Assembly: GCF_029168945.1 (NCBI RefSeq)
Contig: NC_083604.1
Location: 72,618,211 to 72,682,210 of the forward strand
DNA length: 64,000 nt
Reading direction: 5' to 3'
From: Cannabis sativa
Taxonomy: Eukaryota; Streptophyta; Magnoliopsida; Rosales; Cannabaceae
Positions 1-10,370 of this stretch are shown in pieces. The position numbers and the translations under genes were made by a program. Every line of letters begins with the position of its first letter. The first letter of the stretch is position 1. The notes beneath the pieces were generated by a model. It saw only the letters and a program-made list of their open reading frames with translations. It did not search any database and was not told the origin of the DNA.

Positions 1-537
1 TAATATATATAACAAATAATATTTCTCATTGTTATTTGAAAATGAAACAATAATAAGAGAGATTAACAGTGAGGTGACATTATTTACCGGATAAATAGCT
101 ATTATATAAACATATATTATATCGTATAGTTTCATTTAAAAAAAGATTGTTTAATTTTTTGAGTTTATTTATTTGTTAACGTTTAACGTTAACAGTCTAT
201 TAAGTTAATCGTGTAAGACTAAATAAAAGAAATCGTTAAACTAATAAATCGTTAAACCAAGAATTGCGGTTAGATAGACACTTTTAATATATATAAAAAG
301 ATAGAGATATTATATAATCTATAGAGATATACAAATATAGGCTCCCTACAAATATATAATAAAATAATAAACCGCCACGTATATAGCCAGTTTGAGGAAG
401 ACACAAACATAAATTGTTTTTTATATTCATCTAAAAATCTCACTAAGGAAAGGTTAATTATAAATTTTTTGACAAACGGATCAAAATATAGATAGCACAC
501 ATATAAAGTCTTTGGTCGCTTATTTATATATAGTATA
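1..537. other. AT-rich noncoding DNA
   Basis: No supported gene. The sequence is AT-rich with TA-rich simple runs and only short chance reading frames. It ends in TATAGTATA at 529-537, the left target duplication of the adjoining MITE. Confidence 0.6.
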
Positions 538-956
538 GGAAAATTCTACAATGCACTCCCTTAAAATGGATATATTGATGCACTCCTATCTGTTTTAGCA
601 TCCGAACTAATTTTTTAGTCAAATTTTTTCTCATGGTCATGTACGTTATACTTATTTCAAACATCCTGCAAAATTTTAAGAAATTTGGAAAAGTTTAACA
701 TGCCAAAAATTATGTTCAAACAGTGTGTTGCACGCGTGACTATTTTATTTTATACGCGTGTAAAATAAACTGTTTGAACATTATTTTCTATATTGTAAAT
801 TATTCTGATTTTTTCAAAATTTTGTAGGATATCTTAAATAGCTATAACGTACATGAATATGAAAAAAAATTAGACTAAAATTTTTTTCTGGATGCCGAAA
901 CAAGTTAAGGGTGCACCAGTACATCCCTTTTAAGGGGATGCATTGTAGAATCACCC
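538..956. mobile_element. Mutator-like foldback MITE
   Basis: This is a 419-bp inverted-repeat element. The left end reads GGAAAATTCTACAATGCA and the reverse complement of the right end reads GGGTGATTCTACAATGCA. A 9-bp direct duplication TATAGTATA flanks it at 529-537 and 957-965, which is the size typical of Mutator-superfamily elements. The inverted repeat continues inwards (TGTTCAAACAGT near 712 against ACTGTTTGAACA near 768), so nearly the whole element could fold into one long hairpin. It encodes no protein. Diverged relatives lie at 36709-37091 and about 42310-42480. Confidence 0.8.
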
Positions 957-965
957 TATAGTATA

Positions 966-1159
966 TATCCTTGGCGACCAATTAACCGAAACATACAAAT
1001 TTATATAGATATACACATGGATTTGATTTGACACCTATGTATTTTTATCGATATATATAAAAATTAGTATAATAACCGTAATTAACACTTGCTTATATAT
1101 ATATATAATTACATGCTTTAATCAAGAAAAAACTAAGTAAGCATTGAGAAATAAGAAAA
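966..1159. promoter_or_regulatory. Upstream region of the broken thaumatin-like gene
   Basis: A short AT-rich stretch lies between the MITE and the first ATG of the thaumatin-like pseudogene. A TA-rich run at about 1094-1107 could serve as a TATA box. The MITE sits only about 200 bp from the start codon, so it would lie in the proximal promoter. No further motif can be supported. Confidence 0.3.
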
Positions 1160-3516
1160 ATGGCCACTACTCGAGATGGTGTTCTGATCGTATTTTGTTG
1201 TTGCCTTTATCTCTTATCGGCCGGTACGTACATAATAAAGTGTATTTTTCTTTAAAATTATATATATATATATATACATGACACATGATCACAACTATAA
1301 CAGAATTATTTTCTTCTATATCTTTATATATTAAAAGTGTATATCTAACGGCATTTCTTGGTTTAATATTCTTGGTTAACGATTAGGTTTGATCTCCCGT
1401 TAAAAAATAAATCCAATAATTAAACCAAAAAATTAAACAATCTTTTAAATAAACAATCTTTTAAATATTAATAATCTCTTTTTAAAAAAGAAAAATATAG
1501 ATAAAATATTTAGAAAAGATAATATAAAAGAAGATTGATTGTGTTGGCTTAGAGATTTTTGGGCTTGGGCTTAAAAAAATAATAATAAAAAAAAGATAAA
1601 ATGGGCTGTAATTAGTATTTACCTTATATGTTTGTGCTTATTTTTAGTTTTATTTTTAATTTTACCACCAAGAGGAGAAGGTTGAAAAATATTATTGGTG
1701 CTTATTAGTAATTTGCAAAGAATGTGAAAGTCTATAAATATATAGATGTGTAGCTATTATTAGATATGAAATGAGATAATAGAACTTTTTTCAATTAGAA
1801 GATTAATGTACATTTTACTATTAATAACATACATTATTATAACACAACTATATTTTACTTACTAAATATACCGACACATATTTTATTTTTATAAAACAAA
1901 TCGTTCAAATAATTATACTATTTTAATTATTAATTCAAATAAAAAACTAAAATATTAAATAAAACTAACATTACGTGGCTTGGCACGTAACAATCACCTA
2001 GTATATATATATATATAGTTACATCAAGTAGCAGTACAATAACGTCAACAAAGAATTCAATATTAAGAATCAAAAACTCATGTAGCTACAATACATGGCC
2101 AGCACTACTCACAAAACCCGGTTCTAATTCGCCACAGCTACTTCACACCAAATCAGGCTTGTTCCCTCTAAGGCCGGGGGAGTCCAAAACGGTGGCCGTG
2201 CCACCAGGGTGGTCAGGTAGCGTGTGGGGTCGAACACTATGCACCTATTCATTACAAGGATCATCAAACTTACTATCCTCTTGTGTCACTGGAGACTGCG
2301 GCAGCTCCTCCACCTTGGAATGTAATAATACTACTTCCTCCACACCACTGACCACTACTTTGGCAGTCTTCACATCAACCTCTACTGGTGATGGGCAGTA
2401 CATAATGAGCTATTTTGTGAGCCTTACTAAGGGATACAACCTTCTGATTGTTGGGAAAACTTATTGCAATTAACCACAATATTTTTCCTCTTTGTATGTC
2501 AAAAATGGGATACTTATCAAACACCACAACAAGCAATTATTAAATATCAACCAAAGCACCACAAGCAATATAAAATACACAAATCAAGAATAAAAGTTAG
2601 ACACCAAGATTTTTAAGTGGAAACCCAATGCGGGAAAAACCACGGGACCGTAGTCCGCTTAAATCATCCACTATCACCAAGGTTCAATAATGGGATTACA
2701 AAGTTCTTCTCTAGTAAACTAGAGGCTCACAACAACATCAAGATTAAACAATCTTGGATCACCAATACAACTTTCATCATCATCTCAAAAGATGGATACA
2801 CAAATAGAAAAAGTTTGAGTCTCACCAAGTAGGTATTGTAGAAGAGCACCTTAGAGAGGACAATCGCCAAATCGGAACTAGTAGATTGGTAGAGCGCCTT
2901 GCAAGGATTCACCACTCAAAATTTGAGCTAAAATGGATGAGAATCCACCACTTGATCTTCAATACAAAATGGCAAAACCCCTTTCTCTCTCTAGCTTTCT
3001 TTCTCTTCTTTCCCTCTCTTTTTCTTTCTTTTCTCTTTGGTTGACTTGCTGCTCACGAACCCCTACTATCCTTGCTGCCTCTTTTTTTTTTTTTTCTTTA
3101 AATTGAACAAACAAATGATGGGCCTTAAGCCCTTAATGGTCCAAGCCCACCAATAAAGGGGCGGACCCAACACTGATGATGGTGGCTCCGGTGGGCGGAA
3201 GAGGAGGTGGAAGGTGTAAGGCTAGCGGTTGTGTGGTGGAGTTGATTAAAGAGTGCCCTGAGGAGCTGAGAGTTATGTATGGTGATGTGGGTGTGGGATG
3301 TAATAATGTAGTAGACTGCCAAGCAAGTGAAGATGATCAAGATGAAGATTATTGTTCTGGTGTGACTAGTAATTCTGGCTTGTTTGAAAAATCATTCCTC
3401 ATTCTTCTCCTAATGACAAGATTAGTAGTAGTAGTTTCTCTTGCTTAACTTCTAATTCTTATGATTTTACTTTTTGTCCTTCTAGTTTTCCTACCCTCCA
3501 CAGGTACGTAAATTAA
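1160..3516 (+). pseudogene. Thaumatin-like protein (PR-5 family), disrupted
   Basis: Exon 1 (1160 to about 1227) encodes a signal peptide starting MATTRDGVLIVFCCC and ends at a GT donor. Using the GGTAC|GTACAT donor keeps frame with exon 2, which starts at 2035 and reads through KNSCSYNTWPALL, RPGESKTVAVPPGWSG and the thaumatin-type signature CVTGDCGSSSTLEC. The frame is then cut after GYNLL by a 724-bp solo LTR (2449-3172). It resumes at 3173 with the family's next segment, MMVAPVGG. A second break near 3390-3400 moves the C-terminal CLTSNSYDFTFCPSSFP into another frame. The end keeps a possible donor (CACAG|GTACGT) at the position where the intact paralogue at 38549 splices to a membrane-anchor exon; no such exon could be confirmed downstream. 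Intact members are secreted, disulfide-rich defence or beta-glucan-binding proteins. This copy is almost certainly non-functional. Confidence 0.85.
2449..3172. mobile_element. Solo LTR inside the thaumatin-like coding exon
   Basis: This 724-bp insertion begins TGTTGGG and ends CCCAACA. It is flanked by perfect 5-bp duplications CTGAT at 2444-2448 and 3173-3177. It contains no gag or pol, so it is best read as a solo LTR left by recombination between two LTRs. It holds a TATA-like ATATAAAATACA near 2569 and a pyrimidine-rich run at 2983-3045. Excising it with one duplication restores the thaumatin frame at the junction. Copia is the likely superfamily from the LTR style, but this is not proven. 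Confidence 0.85.
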
Positions 3517-5639
3517 TATTATATGATTGTTTGAAAATTTGCATGTTATTCATATATTTTTCTTGTATTATGATTGAAGCAAATGTTTAGATACCTTAAA
3601 ATGATCTAAGATTTACTCTTCTTATTTCTAGTACCATAAAAAACTAATACGAAAGATTATCCTCCCTCTCCCATAAGGCATTACATACTATAATTAGTTA
3701 AATATTCTCAAGGCACTCTTGTTAATGCAATAATGCTTGTAATTATGTATATTTGGTTTTAGTTATGTAATGTAATGAATTCATGTTTAGGTATTTCTAT
3801 TATATATGATCCTCTTATTACTAATTGTGTATTATTTAATAGTCGCGGTTCAGGGACACAGGAAAAGAAGTACAGGTTGGTAATGATAGTGGTGCTGGGA
3901 TCGTGTGGCTGCGCAGGTTGGCAATGATAGTATGCTATCTTTTTTGGTGTTTGACACTTTAATGTGTCCACCTTAATATGTGTCCCTTATTAATATTTTT
4001 GTTATTAATATATGTTAATATCTTTATTAATTTATATTAAAAAAATTTAATATTTTTAATTATATATAATTTGCAAGAATATCTTCAATGAGAGAGTAAA
4101 AATTGTACTATATTTAGCCAAAAAAAAAAAGATTTTGTAATATATTTGCATCAATTTTTAGCATTATACTTCAATGCACAACTGCAAAACTTGATTTAAG
4201 TTTATTCTATTTTATTTTTGTTCTTTTTGTTCTTTTTTTTTTGTTATGAATGATTTTTGTGCTATTTTTTTATAAATAATGTTTTGCATTATTATTACTA
4301 TATGGTACTTTCAGGTGTTCAATGTACTCATGTGATACTTAATACTTAATAGAGTTTTCCAATTATTTATCAAATTAAAATTTTTTGAAGCTGATATATA
4401 TGACATAAGATATATGATTAACCTATATATTATTTTGACAGGTTACGGAGTTGTCACACATCTCCACACTAATATAAATATAAATAATGTTGTCGTACAG
4501 ATTTGGGGATCTATAATTAATTGAGATTAATATTTAATTTTGGTCCAATTTATAACAGATATAAATTTATGTACGAAAGATATGTAAGACTATATACATA
4601 CTGGTCCCAGCGAGAAGATGCAAGGAAGTGTGTCGTGGCTTGTGTGAGTATATAAAAAATTAAAGTGTTTGAAGCTATTTATTAATTAATCTAACATATC
4701 TATTTTAGTATTAAGAAATTTGATTGAATATTAAGGGAAAGGAAAAAATATTAGGTGTCATCACATAAGCGAAGTGTTTGGAAATTTCTCTGTAATTTGA
4801 ATGAAAATGTACGTAGGCTTTACCTATTTAAAAAATAAATATTTATAAATTATAATCTACATGAATGTAGAAGTGTAGTTTTAAAAAATAGAATGAGAAT
4901 TGAAGTATATGCTAAAAAGTATAAGATTTATTTATCTCAAAATTAATTGACCATAATTTTATACATTATTTTTTTTTTCGTATTTATTATCAAATACTCT
5001 CTAACAACTATATGTATATTATTATTATAATTTTATGCTATATATGCTATATTAAACACATAGTCTCTAGCTATTTTTTCTTTATTATATACTTAAATTA
5101 ATTCGTTGTACTGGTTGGTAGATCAATTATTATTAAGAGTATATATATGTCTAATTTGTGATCACTAGTCTATAATATAATTTTAGTCACTCTTTAAATC
5201 CAAAAATCAAACATTACATAAGAGTTCGTTGTATTGTCAAGCAGCCATTAAATTACCTTTATTATATGTGAATATGACATGTTTTTCACCAGTCATCAAG
5301 CATATTTTAGGTATGCAAATAATTAGGGGAAATTTAATTAATTGTGCATTTATTAGACTATTTTTTTTTTTTGTAAACTTAAACTATTCAATATTGATAG
5401 AATATTTTATTTTTTTCTTAAAATCTCATTCTACTCCTCTCATTTGAACAACTCTCTCTATAAACACACACGGAGGAGCACACAATCGACCCACAACCTT
5501 AATTCCTTCTCTCCACAACCACCATGACCATAGTGTTAGACTTTTATATGTATGAAATAAAAAAAAAAAATGTATATGTATATAAAAATATGGAATAAAC
5601 GAATATATATACTATATAACTTAAGGATTGATATACCCA
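3517..5639. other. AT-rich intergenic DNA
   Basis: No coding region is supported. The only local structure noted is a short near-duplicate of CAGGTTGGYAATGATAGT at about 3873 and 3914. A short C-rich stretch near 5460-5525 resembles a 5' leader but is followed by no convincing reading frame. Confidence 0.5.
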
Positions 5640-6420
5640 AAGACCCACTAACTCAATGGCCACCTGCGGACTTAACGACTTCTCCATCAACTACTACTTC
5701 ACTATCAGCAATGTTGTCAAAAGAATAAATTGTATGATTAATATTTGTTATCTGTGAGTAGATGTTAGATTTAGGATTGAAAATGGCCAGATTTGAGTTT
5801 TGGACAAAAAATTAGTTTTTTTGTTAGGTTCGATGGTAGTCCGATGGTGGTCCGATAGTAGTCCGATGCCTTCCTGTTGTTAAAATGAGTAAAGGTTGAA
5901 GACGAAGGTCCAATGGTGGTCTGATGGTAGCCCGATAATATAGTCTGATGGTGGCCCGTTGCCTTCCTAATGAGCTTAATGAATAGAGCTTAACATCTAT
6001 AAATGTAGATATGGTCTAATAGTGGTTCAATGGTCACTTGATGCTACACAAAAACATAAAAAAAATGTTTTTATGCACAAAAACATAAAACAAAAAATCA
6101 AAAAAATGGGAAGCAGAAATGGTCTGATAGTGGTCCGATGGTGGTTAAATGGCCACCTGATGCTACCTTTTTTATGTACAAAAACATAAGAAAATAATAA
6201 AAAAAAAAATGGGTAGCATCTCGGGCCACCATCAGACCCCCATCGGACCACCATCGTTATAGATTGATGGGAATATATATGGAGTATGGATGGTGAAGTT
6301 AGAAGAGAAGAGAAGAGAGAAAGGTATAATGGGTATGAACATAAAATGTGCCTATTTTGTTTTAAAAAAAAATTAGTAAGCTTGTGTTCAAAAATTTAAT
6401 ATACCCCAAATGTATGTATA
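5640..6420. repeat. Degenerate GGTCCGATGGT minisatellite in a dispersed repeat
   Basis: Variants of GGTCCGATGG/GGTCTGATGG recur from 5826 to 6160, and the reverse complement (CCATCGGACCACCATC) occurs at 6226-6255. A-rich spacers (AAAAACATAAAA) separate the blocks. The flank at 6290-6420, read in reverse complement, resembles the plus-strand sequence at 37140-37260 (CATTTTA and TACCC words followed by a CTCTTC-rich run). The two loci therefore look like opposite-orientation copies of one diverged repeat. Short reading frames here come from the repeat. Confidence 0.5.
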
Positions 6421-7578
6421 TAAATTTAAATTTCTCATAATTAATCGTAGCCTCATGGGTTAAGCCTCATCAAATCAGTTCAATATCAACATATTACTTG
6501 TATCTACCTCATCAATGGGGCAAGTTTACATGAAATCCCTATCTTATAAATATAACATAAAATCTTCATGCAAAAGGTTTAAAATTCGTTTCTTACCAAC
6601 TAAGACTAAAAATAGGGTTCATAAACACTGCATAAACACTTTTGTAATATTCAAAGACTTTTACAGCTAAATAACATTAACTCATGAACTAGAATTTGTT
6701 AATACACCAACCACATAAAAATCATCATCTTAATATTTGTATTGATTTATTTTCTTTAGCTTTATTAGATTTAAAAATCATCATCTTAATATTTGTATTG
6801 ATTTATTTTCTTTAGCTTTATTAGATTTTATATAAAGCAGCTTTTGAAAAATTTAGTAAATATTTTGGTATTTTCATTGAGAGTTGAAAAAAAAATTAAT
6901 TTTAATGTTCTATATTGCAACAATAGTGACCACTAAAACCACTATCACTAAACCTGCTGCTCATGATGGGGACACTGCTATGAATTACCTGTTAATCAAT
7001 TTAATTAAATCAATTATATCTATTCAACAATTGATTAACTAAAGTTAAGAAATTTAGCTAAATTAACTATTCTTTTATCAATTGATTAACTCAAGTTAAC
7101 CAATTTAGTAATCACAAACTTAAAACAATTAATAAACTAACTAACTAATTAAAAATCATAACCATAATGAAATAGCAGCACTAAATAATTAGTATTAAGA
7201 TACAAAATAATACAATAGGTCATAATTTTAAAAACTTTACAAGAAGAATCAGATACAGAGAATAATTAACCCATTTATATATCAAAGTAAAATAAAAAAG
7301 CACTAAGTACTGAATCATCAACTAAAAATCTAAATGACAAAAAAACAAAAAAACAAATAGACAAAAAATGAATTGTTGAAACAAAGTACACTTTCATGAA
7401 AGTGTATTAATCAAGTAACATTATAAAATCAAGGAAAAAAAATAAGGCTAAAACTACAAATAGTACATTAAATTAAAGTGAAAAAAAATTAAAAATAATC
7501 CAACACATGTATCAAAATAAATAAATATAAAAGTTTCTAAAATATACATTTGGAATATATAGTATTGTAAACATACCT
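6421..7578. other. AT-rich spacer
   Basis: No gene is supported. It contains the 56-bp tandem duplication listed separately, several copies of CAATTGATTAACTNAAGTTAA-like words at 7020-7100, and a short palindrome ACACTTTCATGAAAGTGT at 7389-7406. Confidence 0.5.
6718..6829. repeat. 56-bp tandem duplication
   Basis: Two back-to-back, essentially identical copies begin ATCATCATCTTAATATTTG at 6721 and 6777 and each ends TTTATTAGATTT. The identity points to a recent local slippage or unequal-exchange event. No function is visible. Confidence 0.85.
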
Positions 7579-7665
7579 CCGACCCATTATCTTTTTTTTT
7601 TTTTTTGATGAATCAGAAATTTCATTATTCCAAAACAAACAAATACATCTGACCCATTGTCTTAG
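7579..7665 (-). mobile_element. Very short retroposon (LINE/SINE tail) with target duplication
   Basis: A run of T (the complement of a poly-A tail) at about 7592-7607 is followed by roughly 45 bp that reads like a non-LTR 3' end. Near-identical words CCGACCCATTATCTT (7579-7593) and CTGACCCATTGTCTT (7651-7665) flank it as a degraded target-site duplication. The poly-T at the left places the element on the minus strand, severely 5'-truncated. Confidence 0.55.
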
Positions 7666-8100
7666 CAAGAAGAAGAATAAGAAGAAGAAGAAGTAGAAGA
7701 AAAAGAAGAAGAAGAAGAAGAAGAACGAAGATGGCGGCTTGAGAGAGAGAGAACGAGAAGAAGAGTGGGGATGGGTTAGGGTTATTAGGGGTTTTTTTAA
7801 TATTTATTTTTTTTAAAATTGTTTTTTTAATTTTTAAAGAATTTTTAAATTTTTTATTTTTAAAATACTTATTTTTTTTTATTTTTTTAAATATTTATTT
7901 ACGTGGACCAATAAAATTGTGCTACATGTACACTGTGTACACGTAGACATTCCACCATGGCAGTTAACAACTAAAAATGGATAGAAGTGTTAAACTGCTA
8001 ACCGAACACGAATTTAGAAGATTTTACCATCAAAATTTTAGAGTTGGAGTTAGTTGCAAAAACCTGGCCACTTAAAAAGGTTATGCCGCAAATTACTCGA
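7666..8100 (-). repeat. Dispersed noncoding repeat with CACGT palindrome, copy A
   Basis: Read on the minus strand, this stretch has an AACTCCAAC-type segment, TTAACTGCCATGGTGG, the palindromic CTACGTGTACACAGTGTACATGTAG, TTTTATTGGTCCACGT, a T/A-rich block, then an AACCCTAA plus CT-rich leader ending near ATGGCGGC. The same order occurs on the plus strand at 62710-63470 and partly at 54960-56300. No transposase or terminal repeat identifies the class. The GAA-rich run at 7670-7730 is the complement of the CT-rich leader. Confidence 0.5.
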
Positions 8101-8253
8101 AATAATATTTAGATCAAATAGAGTACTAAAGAAAGAATATTGAATCTTTAAAAAAAAAATATAACAAAAATATATTCTTTTTAAAAATAGTACATCATGA
8201 GGATAGTCGTTATAGTGTGTCATCATCTGAATGCTACAATTTCAATCTCACTT

Positions 8254-8537
8254 TGTTAGGAGACTTGTATCTCCGTGACATTTGTAAGATCAGGGAAAAC
8301 ATAAGCAAAGAAAAGTAAGAAAAGACAGAGCAAGAGAAAGAGAGGAAAAGATAGAGAAAGATGAAGAAGACAAAAAAATTGTCTTATTAATGAATTGGAA
8401 ATCGAATACAGTTTATATACTTTGATACAAACAACTGAAAAGAAAGACAATAAAGAGCTAATTAAACTAAGTGAAAAATAACAAACTTGACTGCTAATTT
8501 AACTAACTCTTGACAGTCATAACCGATTCCCTTATCA
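8254..8537 (-). repeat. 3' LTR of the copia remnant
   Basis: This 284-bp segment begins TGTTAGGAGACTTG and ends CCCTTATCA on the plus strand. Immediately beyond it the minus strand reads GTGAGTTTGAGGAGAAG, a purine-rich tract expected just before a 3' LTR. The LTR carries a TATA-like box on the minus strand (AAAGTATATAAACTG, near 8410-8425). No second LTR is present because the other end is truncated. Confidence 0.7.
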
Positions 8538-8614
8538 CTTCTCCTCAAACTCACAATTGGAGCAGTCAACAATGGTGAGTTTGGATCGAAACTAAGGAAA
8601 GTGTTGGCTCGAAA

Positions 8615-8788
8615 TTACCTTAGTGAAGACATCTGCAAGTTGATCAGGAACATGTTTGATAGCAACTTTGTTTTGTTGAACCTTTCTCGAACGAAGTATA
8701 AATCCAGCTCTATGTGTTTAGTGCGTGCATGAAGGACAAGATTTGCATTGAACAAGAGTACTGTACTGAGATTGTCACACCAAATAAT
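8615..8788 (-). pseudogene. Copia RNase H C-terminus fragment
   Basis: The minus strand encodes WCDNLSTVLLFNANLVLHAR followed by TKHIELDLYFVRERF, the end of the Ty1-copia RNase H domain. Past this point the text degenerates. The reading is interrupted exactly at the CACTA terminus (8789) and continues at 16505 on the far side. Confidence 0.8.
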
Positions 8789-9245
8789 CACTACAAGAAA
8801 AGGTGTTTTTGCCGGCGCATTTAGTGACATGCGCCGGTAAAAGTTGTCGAGACTACCAAAATTGTGAAATCCCAAATTTATTTTGGGTTTACTTTTACCG
8901 GCGCAAAAATGCGCCGGTAAAACATTGCAATGCCGGCGTAGTGAAGTAAAATGCGCCGGTAAAACGTAACACCATTAGGCGCGAGAATTTGCCGCCTTTG
9001 ATTTCATTTTTGGGGCGCATTTGTTCTTTTACCGGCGCATATATGCGCCGGCAAAAGGCTAAAAAAAGTTGGAGGGAAAATTCCCGCGTGTGTTTTATTT
9101 GGTAGGTGAGGACACTTTTACCGGCGCACTTATGCGCCGGCAAAAGTGTTAGTAAAACGCGCGTTTTACTGGTAGGTCAGAGTAAATTTTTTAAAGAACT
9201 TTTACCGGCGCAATTGGATGCGCCGGTAAAAGTTATAATATGTAT
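8789..9245 (+). promoter_or_regulatory. 5' subterminal repeat cluster of CACTA 1
   Basis: Six palindromic pairs of TTTTACCGGCGCA...TGCGCCGGTAAAA occur here (for example 8807-8840, 8893-8922, 9027-9058, 9115-9146 and 9200-9232), with loops of a few bases. Some copies have GCCGGCGCA. Such subterminal motifs in En/Spm elements bind the TNPA-like protein and pair the ends for transposition. Each pair here forms its own small inverted repeat rather than a single oriented motif. A CT-rich leader beginning near 9290 follows. Confidence 0.75.
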
Positions 9246-9576
9246 CAGGGGGCACGAAGCCCCCTTTCTTCCCCATTTTCCTTTTCCACAAACAGCCGCC
9301 CCTCTCTCTTTCTCTCTGGTTCTCTCTCTCTCGTTCTCTCTCGTTTCACTCTCAATCTCTATCAAACTCTCTCAATCTCTCTAAATTTTTCTCAAAATCT
9401 CTCTTTCCCACTCAATCTCTCTTTGTTCATCTATTTTTTCCCCAAAAAAATAGTCCGATCACCATTTGTCTTCACCACCGCCGGCTGCACCACCGCACCG
9501 CCGCCGTCCGCACCACCGCACCCCCCAAACGCCGGCTGAAAGGTATTTTTTAATTTTAATGTATTGTTTAAAAATT

Positions 9577-10010
9577 TAAATTTATATATATGTGTATGTG
9601 TATGGTATATATGTATGTATATGGATGTGTATGTATGTATATATGTGTATGTGAGTGTATATACGTATATTTGTGTATGTGTATGTAGGTATATATGTGT
9701 GTATGTGTATGTATGTATATATGTATGTATGTATGTATGTATATATGTATGTATGTATGTATGTATATATGTATGAATATATGTATGTAAAATGTATGTG
9801 TATATATGTGTATATGTGTGTATGTGTATATATGTGTATATGTGTATATATGTGTATATGTGTATATGTATGTATATATGAATGTGTGTATGTATGTATA
9901 TATGTGTGTATGTATGTATATATGTATGTAAATATATATGTATATATGTGTGTATGTGAGTGTATAAGTGTATGTGAGTGTATGTGAGTGTATGTGGTTG
10001 TGGTTGTATG
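9577..10010. repeat. (TGTATGTA)n-type microsatellite
   Basis: About 430 bp of interspersed TGTA, TATG and TATATG repeats lie inside the CACTA 1 leader. Because TATG repeats avoid stop codons in some frames, they give artificial Tyr/Val/Cys/Met-rich reading frames. The array is imperfect and probably length-variable. Confidence 0.9.
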
Positions 10011-10192
10011 TGTTGATATGTATTTAGATATTAAATTTTTAATTTGATTTTACTTTTTTATGGAATTAGGTCCGTGTTCAACCGCTCGGGATTACCGCAA
10101 GCTGCCACAAGTTGTTATTTTTGCACTCGATTCAGGTATATTTTTTTGCTTTTGCTTAGTACGTAGTAGTTTTTGATATTAGTTTATATGTA

Positions 10193-10370
10193 TATGCATG
10201 TTAGTGAAGTAGGTTCTGTGATAAAATTGACTGCTGTTGGATGGGTGGATTATTTTTTTGTTTATATATTGTCTTGCAATATTTGTTTGTGTTGTTTATA
10301 GGTTTTGAAAATTTTGGGTTTACAATTTTTAAGCCGTTATCCGCTTAGAAATTTTAGTAGGTAAAATGTA
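10193..10370 (+). repeat. Conserved noncoding block, copy C (CACTA 1)
   Basis: This leader segment shares ordered words with two places in CACTA 2 (26366-26560, 32461-32660): ATGCATGTTAG (first CACTA 2 copy only), TGAAGTAGGTTCTG, GGATGGGTGGA, AAAATTTTGGG, CCGTTAT and an A/T palindrome followed by GTAG. The words occur in the same order with variable spacers. It is noncoding in all frames and spans a probable intron end and a short leader exon. Confidence 0.6.

Noticed and set aside
3125..3340. His/Ser-rich minus-strand frame
   Set aside because: Antisense to the thaumatin-like exon and the solo LTR edge.
3841..3960. A membrane-anchor exon for the broken thaumatin gene
   Set aside because: A short hydrophobic translation is possible after CAG at about 3875, but it stops quickly and does not match the 41167 exon.
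9564..9987. Long open frames rich in Tyr, Val, Cys and Met
   Set aside because: They are translations of a TATG/TGTA microsatellite in a CACTA leader and have no domain or codon structure.
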